Assembly: GCA_900465685.1 (NCBI GenBank)
Contig: UEGR01000013.1
Span: 1-64,000, forward strand
DNA length: 64,000 bases
Source: Hyphomicrobiales bacterium
GTDB lineage: Bacteria; Pseudomonadota; Alphaproteobacteria; Rhizobiales; Rhizobiaceae
Direction of reading: 5' to 3'
A program made the translations under genes and the position numbers. Below, one piece after another: positions 17,599 through 26,470 of this stretch (position 1 is its first letter; each line of letters starts with the position of its first letter). The notes beneath the pieces are model-generated. The model did no database searches and had not been told where the DNA came from. It saw only the letters and a program-made list of their open reading frames with translations.

Positions 17599-17609
17599 GG
17601 ATAAAACTC

Positions 17610-18476
17610 CTATCTGCCGCGCGGATCGAGCCGGTCGCGGATATGATCGCCGATAAGGTTGATGGAGAGGACAAGCAGGAACAAAGCGAGGCCCGGAAAA
17701 GTCGCGATCCACCATGCGGAAGCGACGTAGTTGCGTCCGGTCGAAAGCATCGCTCCCCAGCTTGCGGTCGGTGGCTGCACGCCCAATCCAAGGAAAGACA
17801 ATCCGGCCTCAAACAGGACCATCAACCCGAATTCAAGCGTGGCAACGACAATAAGCGCGCCAGCGATATTGGGCAGAATATGCCGCCACAAAAGGCGCAA
17901 CCATCCAGCTCCCATGAAACGTGACAGGCGGACATAGGGCATATTGGCCACCGAAAGTGTCTGTCCATAGGCAACACGCGCATAGCGCGGCCAGCGGGTG
18001 AGGGCGAGGACGATGACGACATTGGCGAGACTCGGCCCGAGGATCGCAACCGTGATGATTGCCAGAAGAATGGCTGGGACCGACAAGACCATATCGACCA
18101 GCCGCATGATGATGGTTTCGATCCAGCCGCGATAAAAGGCTGCAACCATACCAAGGATGCTTCCCAGAATTCCGGAAAGAACGACTGAGGAAATAGCCAC
18201 CAGCAGCGAAATACGTGCACCGTAAATCAGCCGGCTTAAAACATCGCGCCCCAGCTCATCGGAACCAAGATAATAGACGATGCCACGGCTCTCAAAGCCC
18301 GGCGCTTTGAGGCGCGCAAGCAGGTTCTGCTTGTTGGGGTCCATCGGTGCGAAGAATGGCGCAAAAATCGCTATCAGGATCAGGAGGATCAATATCGCCA
18401 GAAAAGGTGAAACCGATAATGGCAGTTTCTTCGACCATTTGATGAATGTGCTGGTCGATGAGGTGAGGGACGTCAT
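17610..18476 (-). CDS. Oligopeptide-type ABC permease (DppC class)
   Basis: A 288-residue inner-membrane permease of the DppC/OppC class, with an N-terminal span (ILILLILIAIFAPFFAP), the characteristic LGSDELGRDVLSRLIYGAR segment and the EAA-like loop around MGAGWLRLLWRHILPN. The C-terminal FLGLGVQPPTASWG is also diagnostic. It starts in a four-base overlap with the DppB-class partner. Confidence 0.9.
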   Translation of the reverse strand: MTSLTSSTSTFIKWSKKLPLSVSPFLAILILLILIAIFAPFFAPMDPNKQNLLARLKAPGFESRGIVYYLGSDELGRDVLSRLIYGARISLLVAISSVVLSGILGSILGMVAAFYRGWIETIIMRLVDMVLSVPAILLAIITVAILGPSLANVVIVLALTRWPRYARVAYGQTLSVANMPYVRLSRFMGAGWLRLLWRHILPNIAGALIVVATLEFGLMVLFEAGLSFLGLGVQPPTASWGAMLSTGRNYVASAWWIATFPGLALFLLVLSINLIGDHIRDRLDPRGR

Positions 18477-19399
18477 GAATGACCTCCCATGCGAATGCGT
18501 GGATCGATAATACTATAGAGCACGTCGGCGATGAGATTGAGTGCAATTGCGGTGACCGCGCCGAGCAGAACAACCCCCTGCACCAGCATGAAATCGCGTG
18601 CAGCAATCGCCTGCACGGTCAACTGCCCCAGACCGGGCCATGCGAATACGGTTTCGACGATCACTGCACCTGCCAGAAGGTTGGCAATCTCAAGTGCTGC
18701 AACGGTCACAACCGGAATGGATGCGTTGCGCAGCAGATGGCGTATGACGATGCGCGTTATCGGTACGCCCTTGGCATGAGCGGTGCGCACATAGTCTTTT
18801 TCAAGCTCATCGAGCACGGCGGTGCGCGCCACACGGGCAAATGTCGCCATAGAGAGGAGGCCGAGTGCCACGGACGGCATGATGAGGCTCGGCCAGTCAC
18901 GCGCACCGGAAGGTGGCAGCCATCCGAGCCAGACCGCGAAAACCATGATCATCAGGATTGCGCTCCAGAATGTTGGCATAGATTGGCCCGCAAGTACAAA
19001 GCCCATAATGGCCTTTGATTCCGCTCTTCCACGGCGCACGGCCATGATGACACCAAGCGGAATGCCAAGCCCCACGGCAACCAGAAGCGCGCCTCCGGCG
19101 AGCATGAGCGTATAGGGCAGGCGGCTCGCAATCAGTGTCCAGACCGAAACATTCTGCACATAGGAACGACCGAGATCGAACGTCAGCAAGCCGCGCAGAT
19201 ATTCGAGATACTGAACGGCAAGCGGCCGATCAAAGCCGAGCGCTGTGTGCATCGCTTCGATATCAGCCTGAGTTGCATTCTGCGGAACGAGCAAAAGAAC
19301 GGGGTCTCCCGCAAGGCGTTGCAGAAAGAAAATAAGCGTCATGACGCCAAGAATGGCGATCAATGCCTGCACAATGCGGGTCAGAAAAAAGGCTGGCAC
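18473..19399 (-). CDS. Oligopeptide-type ABC permease (DppB class)
   Basis: A 308-residue DppB/OppB-class permease: N-terminal span with LIAILGVMTLIFFLQRLAGDPV, the LGLDRPL-like segment, and the C-terminal VETVFAWPGLGQLTVQAI motif. It forms a heterodimer with the DppC-class protein. It begins 66 bases after the binding-protein gene, an interval that holds a strong hairpin. Confidence 0.9.
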   Translation of the reverse strand: MPAFFLTRIVQALIAILGVMTLIFFLQRLAGDPVLLLVPQNATQADIEAMHTALGFDRPLAVQYLEYLRGLLTFDLGRSYVQNVSVWTLIASRLPYTLMLAGGALLVAVGLGIPLGVIMAVRRGRAESKAIMGFVLAGQSMPTFWSAILMIMVFAVWLGWLPPSGARDWPSLIMPSVALGLLSMATFARVARTAVLDELEKDYVRTAHAKGVPITRIVIRHLLRNASIPVVTVAALEIANLLAGAVIVETVFAWPGLGQLTVQAIAARDFMLVQGVVLLGAVTAIALNLIADVLYSIIDPRIRMGGHS

Positions 19400-19431
19400 T
19401 GCGTGTATCGTTCCCTTGTTATTTTTATTGC

Positions 19432-19457
19432 AGGTCGGCGCAGTTATGCGCCGACCT
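19432..19457 (-). terminator. Intercistronic hairpin after binding-protein gene
   Basis: A perfect 11-bp stem (AGGTCGGCGCA with TGCGCCGACCT) closes a four-base loop. No T-run follows on the minus strand, so it is better read as an mRNA 3'-end stabiliser or partial attenuator between binding protein and permease. Confidence 0.6.
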
Positions 19458-19465
19458 TTGGTGCT

Positions 19466-20974
19466 CTAGTCCTGCCAGCTCATCCGGTTCAGGAAGAGGC
19501 TCTCATTGGCCGTCGGTTTCCACTGAAGCTGTTTTGCTGCGCCGTAGATGATCGCGGCCTGATAAAGCGGCACAAGCGGCACTTCCTGGGCAACGAAAGT
19601 GCTGACGGTCTTGTAGTTCTCAAGACGGGTCTTTTCGTCCAGCGTGCCGCGTGCGGCTTCCAGCGCCTTGTTGATTTCCGGATTGTTCGTGGATGACCAC
19701 GAGCTTGATGAATGAAGCAGCGGGAAGAGCACTCCGTCCGCATCCTGACAGGCGCAAGACCAGCGACCGAAAGCGATGGCAGGCTGGCTTTTCGGTTCAC
19801 TCTGCGCGCTCTTCAGATAGGTCGCCATATCGGTCATCTCGATATTGACGGTAAGTCCCGTTTCGCCGACCATCTGCGCCACTGCCTGCACGATGCGCTG
19901 GTCGAATGTAGGGGCGGTAGCAAAATTCACTGCCTTACCGGTTGCGCCTGCATCCTTGATAAGCTGCTTGGCCTTTTCCAGATCGTAAGCATAGCCCTCA
20001 ATGCCTTCGACATAGCCAAAATGTGCGGGCGTCGCCATTTGTGCGACTGGTTTATCAACGCCTCCAAGCAGCCCTTCGGTAATCGCTTCCTTATCGATTG
20101 CACGAGCAACGGCTTCACGAACCCGTTTATCATCGAATGGAGGAAGGTTCGGGTTAAGCTTTACATAGCCCACACGCTCTGTAAGGACTGACAATGGCTT
20201 GGCATTGGCAGAACCTTCGATCTGTGCTGCGAGATCTGCATCAAGTCCAACCGCAAGATCGGTTGTGCCCGATTGTAGATTGGCGATGCGGGTGGCCGCA
20301 TCGGGAACAGCACGGAATTCGGCAGTTTTGAACGCGCCCTTTTCGCCCCAATAGTCGTCATTGCGTTCCAGCGTAACCGCAACGCCGCGCTGCCAGTTCA
20401 CGAACTTATAAGGGCCGGAGCCGACAGGAGCCGCATTGAAGGCGTCGTCGCCTTTTGCTTCAACAACCTTTTCCGGAACGATGGAGAGTTTGACGAGTTG
20501 TGCCAGAAGCGCTGGATAAGCACCGTCGGTCTTCACAGTGACTTCGTTATCGCCGGTGGCTTCTGCCGATACGATCTTATTAAACTGGCCAAGCTGTGGA
20601 CTTGCGAAGGCCGGGTTGATGATGCGGTTGATGCTGAACGCAACATCCTTCGCCGTCAGTGGCGAGCCATCATGAAATTTCACATCATCGCGCAGCTTGA
20701 AGACGATTTCCGTGTCAGAATTATATTTCCATTCAGTGGCAATCTGCGGCGCGATTTCGCCGACATCAGTGCGTGTGACCAGATTGTCGAAAACATTGCG
20801 ATAGACGTAGTAGCTGTCCGGGTTCCATTGCTTGTGCGGATCGAGCGATGACGGCTCGTTCACAAGATCAATGACGAGCTGATCCTTGGCAAAGGCTGCA
20901 GTCATTGTAAGCGGTGAACAGGCCAGAACGAGGCCTGCAATGACGGAACGGATCGAACGGCTCACTACTTCCAT
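19466..20974 (-). CDS. Oligopeptide-type substrate-binding protein (family 5), copy 1
   Basis: A 502-residue periplasmic binding protein of the DppA/OppA family. A signal peptide (GLVLACSPLTMTAAFA) is followed by the family's EPSSLDPH, FDNLVTR and KFHDGSPLTAKDVAFSI segments. It is a close paralogue of the divergent binding protein at 22122-23627; both share FGRWSC and HSSSSWS. It begins two bases after the GntR regulator stop, so the regulator heads the operon. Ligand unknown. Confidence 0.9.
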   Translation of the reverse strand: MEVVSRSIRSVIAGLVLACSPLTMTAAFAKDQLVIDLVNEPSSLDPHKQWNPDSYYVYRNVFDNLVTRTDVGEIAPQIATEWKYNSDTEIVFKLRDDVKFHDGSPLTAKDVAFSINRIINPAFASPQLGQFNKIVSAEATGDNEVTVKTDGAYPALLAQLVKLSIVPEKVVEAKGDDAFNAAPVGSGPYKFVNWQRGVAVTLERNDDYWGEKGAFKTAEFRAVPDAATRIANLQSGTTDLAVGLDADLAAQIEGSANAKPLSVLTERVGYVKLNPNLPPFDDKRVREAVARAIDKEAITEGLLGGVDKPVAQMATPAHFGYVEGIEGYAYDLEKAKQLIKDAGATGKAVNFATAPTFDQRIVQAVAQMVGETGLTVNIEMTDMATYLKSAQSEPKSQPAIAFGRWSCACQDADGVLFPLLHSSSSWSSTNNPEINKALEAARGTLDEKTRLENYKTVSTFVAQEVPLVPLYQAAIIYGAAKQLQWKPTANESLFLNRMSWQD

Positions 20975-20976
20975 AT

Positions 20977-21756
20977 TTATAATGCCCCTGGTTTATCCAA
21001 ATGTGATTCTGGACGAGGTTGTTTCCCGGTTTTGCTTTTGCCCGCGTTGCGGCGGGCGGGTTTTGCGCTGACCATTGCTTCCGATTCAAGGAAGCGGTCG
21101 AGCAGATAGGTTTCGAGCGCGGTGTTAGCCGCGCCAAACAGTTCCAGCGCTTCGCTCTTTCGCCCCTCGATAATCGCACGGATCAACAGCGAGCGGTTGG
21201 CGGGGATCAGTCTGACGCGCCCGGTCTTCTCGAAGAAGTTAACCAGACGTACGGCACGATCCCAAAGGTCGGTCAGCCAGCCTGCAACAATCGGCATATT
21301 GAGCCGGTTGGCGAGCAACTCCAAAATTTCGCGCTCATAGCGGCGAATGGTCGGAAGGATGTCACCGCCAAGTTCATTGCGTTGTGTGAGTGCAAGATGC
21401 ATTTCACCCAGCGCATTCAGCCGCTGAATAGACGCCTCATCCAGTACCGCTGCGAAAAGCAATGGCTCCAGATGCCGCCGCGCCGCACTCAATTCGCGGA
21501 TTTCGCCCGCAGAAATTGGAGTGACAACCCAGCCGCTTCGCGCTGACGACGATACCAGCCCGCTCGCTTTAAGGCGCGCGAGTGCCGAACGCAGTGCACC
21601 GCGTCCCAGTGCAAATTCGGTTGCAAGTGCGGATTCCGACAGCCGTTCACCCGGCGCGAGAACGCAGTTTACAATCGCATTTCGCAGTGCCTTTTCCGCC
21701 AGATCTCCCTTGCCCTCGAGCGATACAGGCGATGTATAGGCATCGTTATCCAACAT
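20977..21756 (-). CDS. GntR-family (FCD-type) regulator
   Basis: A 259-residue regulator with an N-terminal winged helix (LAEKALRNAIVNCVLAPGERL, then RGALRSALARLKASGLV) and an all-helical C-terminal ligand domain of FCD type. The usual PVREAL-type motif is changed to GRGALRSAL. A lysine/arginine-rich tail (about 235-255) is extra. It is the first gene of the nine-gene operon and faces the divergent binding-protein gene at 22122, so it probably controls both through the intergenic region. Confidence 0.87.
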   Translation of the reverse strand: MLDNDAYTSPVSLEGKGDLAEKALRNAIVNCVLAPGERLSESALATEFALGRGALRSALARLKASGLVSSSARSGWVVTPISAGEIRELSAARRHLEPLLFAAVLDEASIQRLNALGEMHLALTQRNELGGDILPTIRRYEREILELLANRLNMPIVAGWLTDLWDRAVRLVNFFEKTGRVRLIPANRSLLIRAIIEGRKSEALELFGAANTALETYLLDRFLESEAMVSAKPARRNAGKSKTGKQPRPESHLDKPGAL

Positions 21757-21789
21757 TTATAACTGACCTCTCAGTTTCATATTTTGAAA

Positions 21790-21808
21790 TTTCTTTATGC
21801 TAAAGAAA
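21790..21808. promoter_or_regulatory. Perfect 19-bp palindrome near the GntR start
   Basis: TTTCTTTA and TAAAGAAA are perfect inverted repeats separated by TGC. The site lies 34 bases upstream of the GntR-family gene start and inside the 365-base divergent region that also serves the second binding protein. Length and position suit an autoregulatory operator; the binding protein is inferred. Confidence 0.5.
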
Positions 21809-22046
21809 AGAACAGATTTTCTTTTCCGGATCACCGGAGTGAAGAATTTATCTCCGTATCGCTCTCCAGAGGAAACAGGAGCATGTTGCCTCTACAATTC
21901 CCATAAATCAACTGTTTCTCTTCGATGCACAAAATTGAAATGGCATTTTTCAATTGCATGCAGATTTAGAAAATGCGCTGGTTGCACGATTTCCCGTAAA
22001 GTGACAGTATTTGATATTAATATTGCAAAACAAAAAACTGAGATGT

Positions 22047-22066
22047 CAAATCGTATTTTTGATTTG
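22047..22066. promoter_or_regulatory. Inverted repeat upstream of second binding protein
   Basis: CAAATC and GATTTG face each other across eight bases (GTATTTTT), 55 bases upstream of the ATG at 22122 in an AT-rich leader. It could be an operator half-site pair or a weak RNA hairpin. Nothing else in 21809-22121 looks coding. Confidence 0.3.
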
Positions 22067-22121
22067 CAATCTGCTTATCGTTCAATCGGAAAAACCGGGG
22101 AACCCTACGGGAGAAAATTCG

Positions 22122-23627
22122 ATGCGCTTTAAAAACGCACTCTTCGCCGCGCTGCTTGCCGCGACAGCACTCGCTGTTCAGCCACATAGTGCCAGCGCGA
22201 AGGACCTGCTGGCGGTGGATTTCATTGCTGAGCCGAGCTCGCTTGATCCGCATGTGCAGTGGAATACCGACAGCTTCAATGTCTATCGCAATATTTTCGA
22301 CAATCTGCTGACGCGTGACGATAAAGGCGAGATCGCTCCGCAAATCGCCACTGAGTGGAAATATCTTTCCGATGCGGAAGTCGAATTCAAAATCCGCAAC
22401 GATGTGAAGTTCCACGATGGCACACCATTGACCGCTGCGGACGTTGCCTTCAGCATCAAACGTATTATCGACCCGGCATTCGCCAGCCCACAGATTGGCC
22501 AGTTCAATCAAATCAGTGATGCGGTTGCCAAGGATGATACGACCGTCGTTGTTACCACCAAGGGCCCTTATCCTGTTCTGCTTGCACAGTTGACGAAGCT
22601 TTCCATCGTACCAAAACATGTGGTGGAGAAGGTCAGCAAGGATGAGTTCAACGTCAAGCCTGTGGGCTCTGGTCCTTACAAGCTCGAGAACTGGAACCGT
22701 GGCGTTGAAGTGCTGCTCGCGCGCAATGACGAGTATTGGGGCACGAAGGGTGAATTCCCGAAAGTGGCCTTCCGAGCCGTTCCAGATGGTTCAACCCGCA
22801 TTGCTAACTTACAGGCCGGAACGGCTGATCTCGCAAGCAATCTCGATAATGATCTTGCCGCTCAACTGGAAGCATCGGGGCAGGGCAAGGTATTGCCGGT
22901 TCGCGGTGAGCGCATTGCTTTCTTCTCGCTCAACATCAACAAAGCACCGCTTGATGATCCTCGCATTCGTCTGGCAATTGCCCATGCCATTGATAAACAG
23001 GGCATCGTCGAGGGCATTCTGGGTGGTTATGATGCTCCGATTGACGAGCTCACGTCCCCGGTTTCATTTGGGTTTGTTGAGGGCATAAAGGCTCCAGAAT
23101 ATAACCCTGAGAAAGCCAGGGAGCTGGTGGCGGAAGTTGGTGATGCGGCCAAAACCGAAATCACTCTGCTCACCACGCCGACCTATGATCAGCGTGTCGT
23201 GCAGGCCATCCAACAGATGCTGAATGATGTCGGCCTCAACGTCAAAATTGCCACCACTGATATGGGCAACTGGATGCAGCAGATGCAATCTGGTGCCGAT
23301 ACGATCCCTTCGGCAGCCTTTGGCCGCTGGAGCTGTGGCTGTCAGGATGCCGATGGCACGCTCTATCCGCTTCTGCATTCTTCGAGCAGCTGGTCGACGA
23401 TCAAGGATGAGCGTCTCGACAAAGCACTGGATGAGGCGCGAACAGTCATCAACCCAGAACGTCGTCTCGAACTCTACAAGTCCGTCCACGAGATCGTAGC
23501 CGCAGAGAACTATATCATTCCGCTTTATCAGGCATCAGTGCTTTACGGTGCGGCAAAGAATGTGGAATTCGCGCCCCTGCCAAATGAGAACCTCTTCCTT
23601 AACCGCGTCGGCTGGTCGGAAAAGTAA
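22122..23627 (+). CDS. Oligopeptide-type substrate-binding protein (family 5), copy 2
   Basis: A 501-residue family-5 binding protein with signal peptide (FAALLAATALAVQPHSASA). It matches the copy at 19466-20974 along its whole length (EPSSLDPH, APQIATEWKY, PVGSGPYK, FGRWSC, HSSSSWS). The ATG at 22122 is chosen because GGGAGA lies just before it; the open frame extends upstream to 22011 without a signal-like sequence. No permease or ATPase follows it, so it probably feeds the permeases of the divergent operon with a second, related ligand. Confidence 0.9.
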   Translation: MRFKNALFAALLAATALAVQPHSASAKDLLAVDFIAEPSSLDPHVQWNTDSFNVYRNIFDNLLTRDDKGEIAPQIATEWKYLSDAEVEFKIRNDVKFHDGTPLTAADVAFSIKRIIDPAFASPQIGQFNQISDAVAKDDTTVVVTTKGPYPVLLAQLTKLSIVPKHVVEKVSKDEFNVKPVGSGPYKLENWNRGVEVLLARNDEYWGTKGEFPKVAFRAVPDGSTRIANLQAGTADLASNLDNDLAAQLEASGQGKVLPVRGERIAFFSLNINKAPLDDPRIRLAIAHAIDKQGIVEGILGGYDAPIDELTSPVSFGFVEGIKAPEYNPEKARELVAEVGDAAKTEITLLTTPTYDQRVVQAIQQMLNDVGLNVKIATTDMGNWMQQMQSGADTIPSAAFGRWSCGCQDADGTLYPLLHSSSSWSTIKDERLDKALDEARTVINPERRLELYKSVHEIVAAENYIIPLYQASVLYGAAKNVEFAPLPNENLFLNRVGWSEK

Positions 23628-23646
23628 ACGGATCGAAGAAGCCCTG

Positions 23647-23675
23647 AAGCCGGACTGTCGTGCAGTCCGGCTTTT
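23647..23675 (+). terminator. Rho-independent terminator-like hairpin
   Basis: A perfect 11-bp stem (AAGCCGGACTG with CAGTCCGGCTT) closes a TCGTG loop, and the right arm runs into TTTT (23672-23675). It lies 20 bases after the binding-protein stop and before the amidohydrolase gene. The T-run is short, so partial read-through into the amidohydrolase is possible. Confidence 0.7.
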
Positions 23676-23710
23676 GCAGTTTCCAGGTCTCATCACAGGA
23701 ACAGATTGCA

Positions 23711-24934
23711 GTGATTACGATTATCGAAAATGCCAATGTCGTCGACGTTGAAAATGGCAAGGTGCTCCCCGATCAGCGCCTTGTTCTGGAGAATGGGTTC
23801 ATTCGCGAGGTGAGCGGAGAAAAATTGCCACACTCCGAGGCAAACCGGGTTAATCTTAAGGGCGCATTCGTTATTCCGGGGCTGATTGATGCCCATGTCC
23901 ATGCAACAGCCTACACTGCCAATCTGGGCGAGCTGCCGCGTCAATCACCGATGTATGTGGCAGCGCGTGCCGCAAAGGTGCTGGACGGAATGCTCTCTCG
24001 TGGCTTCACGACTGTGCGTGATGTCGGTGGTGCTGATTTTGGTCTCGCACAATCGGTCGAGGAAGGGTTGATTTCGGGACCGCGACTTCTTTACGGGGGC
24101 AAGGCGCTTTCAGCCAGTGGTGGTCATGGCGATCATCGCGCCATGGGTGTGGATCGGACTGACGAAACCTATGCGCAGGTCAGCCTTGGCCGGCGCTGCG
24201 ATGGTGTTGATGAGGTTCGCCGAGCAGCGCGTGATGAGATCAGGCGCGGCGCACACCACATCAAGATTATGGCTAATGGTGGTATTTCTTCCCCAACCGA
24301 CCGCATCACTTCGGATCAGTTTTCGGAAGATGAAATTGCGGCAATCGTCGATGAAGCCAATATGGCTGATCTTTATGTCGTGTCACATACCTATACCGCC
24401 CGTTCGGTTGCACGCGCTGTGCGTAACGGTGTGCGTTCAATCGAGCATGGTAATCTTCTTGATGAAGAGACTGTCGCGCTGATGAAGCAGGCTGGGAGTT
24501 TCCTGACGCCGACGCTCTCTTGCTTCCGGGCGCTGGCGGAAGTGGGCGCGGAAAGCGGTTTCCCAAAAGACCGGATGGACAAGATCAGGCTGGTGCTCGA
24601 TTCTGGCCTTTATGCTGTCGAACTTGCCTATCGCACGGGGGTGCCGATGGCATATGGCACCGATCTGATCGGGCCAATGCATTCGCGCCAGCTACATGAG
24701 TTTGCCTTGCGTGCCGATGTTGTACCACCGCTTGACCTGCTTCGTGCGGCAACGAGTACGGCGGCGGAATTGGTGCGGCTTGAGAATGAAATCGGCCACG
24801 TTAAGGAAAATTACCGCGCCGATCTCAATGTCCTCTCAGCCAATCCGCTGGATAAGGGTGTTCTGGAAAGCTTTGCCAAGCATCTCCAGTTCGTCATTAA
24901 AGGTGGTGAAATCGTTAAAAGCTATTCTTCATAA
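23711..24934 (+). CDS. Metal-dependent amidohydrolase (Xaa-Pro dipeptidase/imidazolonepropionase-like)
   Basis: A 407-residue amidohydrolase with the full binuclear metal site: His62 and His64 (DAHVHA), Lys185 for carboxylation (HIKIMANGG), His226, His246 (SIEHG) and Asp318 (YGTD). Members of this branch hydrolyse N-acylated amino acids, Xaa-Pro dipeptides and related amides. The start is GTG 23711, with AGGAA nine bases upstream. The gene follows the second binding protein, which suggests it acts on that importer's cargo. Its last six bases overlap the convergent M81 peptidase gene. Confidence 0.85.
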   Translation: MITIIENANVVDVENGKVLPDQRLVLENGFIREVSGEKLPHSEANRVNLKGAFVIPGLIDAHVHATAYTANLGELPRQSPMYVAARAAKVLDGMLSRGFTTVRDVGGADFGLAQSVEEGLISGPRLLYGGKALSASGGHGDHRAMGVDRTDETYAQVSLGRRCDGVDEVRRAARDEIRRGAHHIKIMANGGISSPTDRITSDQFSEDEIAAIVDEANMADLYVVSHTYTARSVARAVRNGVRSIEHGNLLDEETVALMKQAGSFLTPTLSCFRALAEVGAESGFPKDRMDKIRLVLDSGLYAVELAYRTGVPMAYGTDLIGPMHSRQLHEFALRADVVPPLDLLRAATSTAAELVRLENEIGHVKENYRADLNVLSANPLDKGVLESFAKHLQFVIKGGEIVKSYSS

Positions 24935-26449
24935 GATCTGAAATGCAATCTCGCATTCTTCTGCCACCTGACGGTCCCATTCACTCTTGTCGAATGACAC
25001 AAGCGGAAGAATGCGGGTAGCACGTTTTGTGAATGGGAACTTGGTCGCATCCGTCGAAGCATAACCGCCGCTGTCGACGACAAAAACACCTTGTTCTGCA
25101 AGCGGCGTAAATGACGTGCGGAAATGGTTGCTCGATTTGACGTGAATGATCGCCTTGCTTTCGAGATTGATACCCAGACTACGGAAAGCCTGCGTGTCAT
25201 AGGCCTGAATGCGCTCGGTGACGAGAACGATATGACCGTGATCGCGGACACGAAGAACAGCGCCCAGACCGCCCTCCAGCAGTTCGCCATGCAGATTGGC
25301 CCCTTCGTTGCGATAATGAACATCCGTGATACGCTCCACAAGCGCATCGACAACAAACGGTTCCCCGCTTTGCAAACGCCCCATGGCAATTTTGCCGCGA
25401 TTGCCCTCACCAATCGCCTGCGCGGCCAAGACCGCTTCGCCATCAATCATGAAACCAGCTGCGAATGGCAGATCCTGTGCAGAAAGACTTGCAAAAATAT
25501 CGGCGACATTAGCAACCCCGCCTGAACCGGGGTTATCGCCGGCGTCACCAATGACCACACGCCCTTTGGTGGCACGATCATAGATTTCCGGTGCTATGGC
25601 ATTGAATGCGGGCGCTGGTCGGGTTATGGCCTCGCGCTTTTGCCAGATGACCTCTGCCATGTCGCGATAGGCCTGCTTCATGGCTTCTTCGTCGGTGCCC
25701 GTTACAAGAACAGAGCTTCCAACATCATCGGAATCCACATAGGGAAAGCCGCCCATTACAACGACATCGGCAAGCCCGTCACGGTGTTCGATGTCATTGG
25801 ATAGTGCGACCAGGCTTTTGAATGGCTCTGCATCGCTGGTCTGGGCGCTCATGGGTGCTGCTACTGGCAAGCGGAAGCGCCGTGTCCGCCAGTTCACAGG
25901 GTCAAGCGCCAACTGCATCAATTTTTTGCCGCGCGCATGAGTGTCAGAATGTGGGTATAGTTTGCCACCTATCACCACATCGACAACATGCGGCAGCGTC
26001 GGTTCGACATTGGCATGAAAATCGAGCGGTACGGCTATGCGGACATGAGGGCCAACAATTGCACGTACCTTTCGGGCAAGATCTGTCTCAGGCGTGGAGA
26101 CGCCCTCAACCACCAGAGCGCCGTGCAACAGAAGCGCTACGACGTCTACGGGGCCCGTTGCTGCAATGTCTTCTAGCGACTGAATAATTTCTGCCACGAG
26201 ACGGTGATAGCCTTCTGCCTCGAGCGTTCCACCCGGAAGGCATCCGGTGCAAACGCCGTAAGCAATGTCATAGCCGGCTTCATCGAGCGCTTCCGTTACA
26301 CCGCCCAGCCAGTTGCTGGTTGAGCCGAATTCTCGCCGCACATCTTCGCCACGAAAATACTGTGCTGAGAGAAATCCATCGTAATTCGCCTTGACCGGCG
26401 TAAACGCGTTGGCTTCGTGAAAGAGCTGAACAACGGCGGCGCGGGGCAT
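24929..26449 (-). CDS. M81-family metallopeptidase (MlrC-like)
   Basis: A 506-residue protein of the MlrC (microcystinase C) family, zinc peptidases that cleave linearised microcystin and other unusual peptides. The N-terminal half carries the presumed metal ligands: FHEAN (10-14), Asp143 and His145 (LDFHAN), and His167 (YPHSDTH). The C-terminal domain (GDAGDNPGSGG, YASTDATKF near the end) is of MlrC type. It is the last gene of the transporter/oxoprolinase operon, 21 bases after the FAD enzyme. It has no signal peptide, so it would act inside the cell on imported material. Confidence 0.85.
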   Translation of the reverse strand: MPRAAVVQLFHEANAFTPVKANYDGFLSAQYFRGEDVRREFGSTSNWLGGVTEALDEAGYDIAYGVCTGCLPGGTLEAEGYHRLVAEIIQSLEDIAATGPVDVVALLLHGALVVEGVSTPETDLARKVRAIVGPHVRIAVPLDFHANVEPTLPHVVDVVIGGKLYPHSDTHARGKKLMQLALDPVNWRTRRFRLPVAAPMSAQTSDAEPFKSLVALSNDIEHRDGLADVVVMGGFPYVDSDDVGSSVLVTGTDEEAMKQAYRDMAEVIWQKREAITRPAPAFNAIAPEIYDRATKGRVVIGDAGDNPGSGGVANVADIFASLSAQDLPFAAGFMIDGEAVLAAQAIGEGNRGKIAMGRLQSGEPFVVDALVERITDVHYRNEGANLHGELLEGGLGAVLRVRDHGHIVLVTERIQAYDTQAFRSLGINLESKAIIHVKSSNHFRTSFTPLAEQGVFVVDSGGYASTDATKFPFTKRATRILPLVSFDKSEWDRQVAEECEIAFQIL

Positions 26450-26470
26450 GGGGCTTCCTTGGAACTTTGG

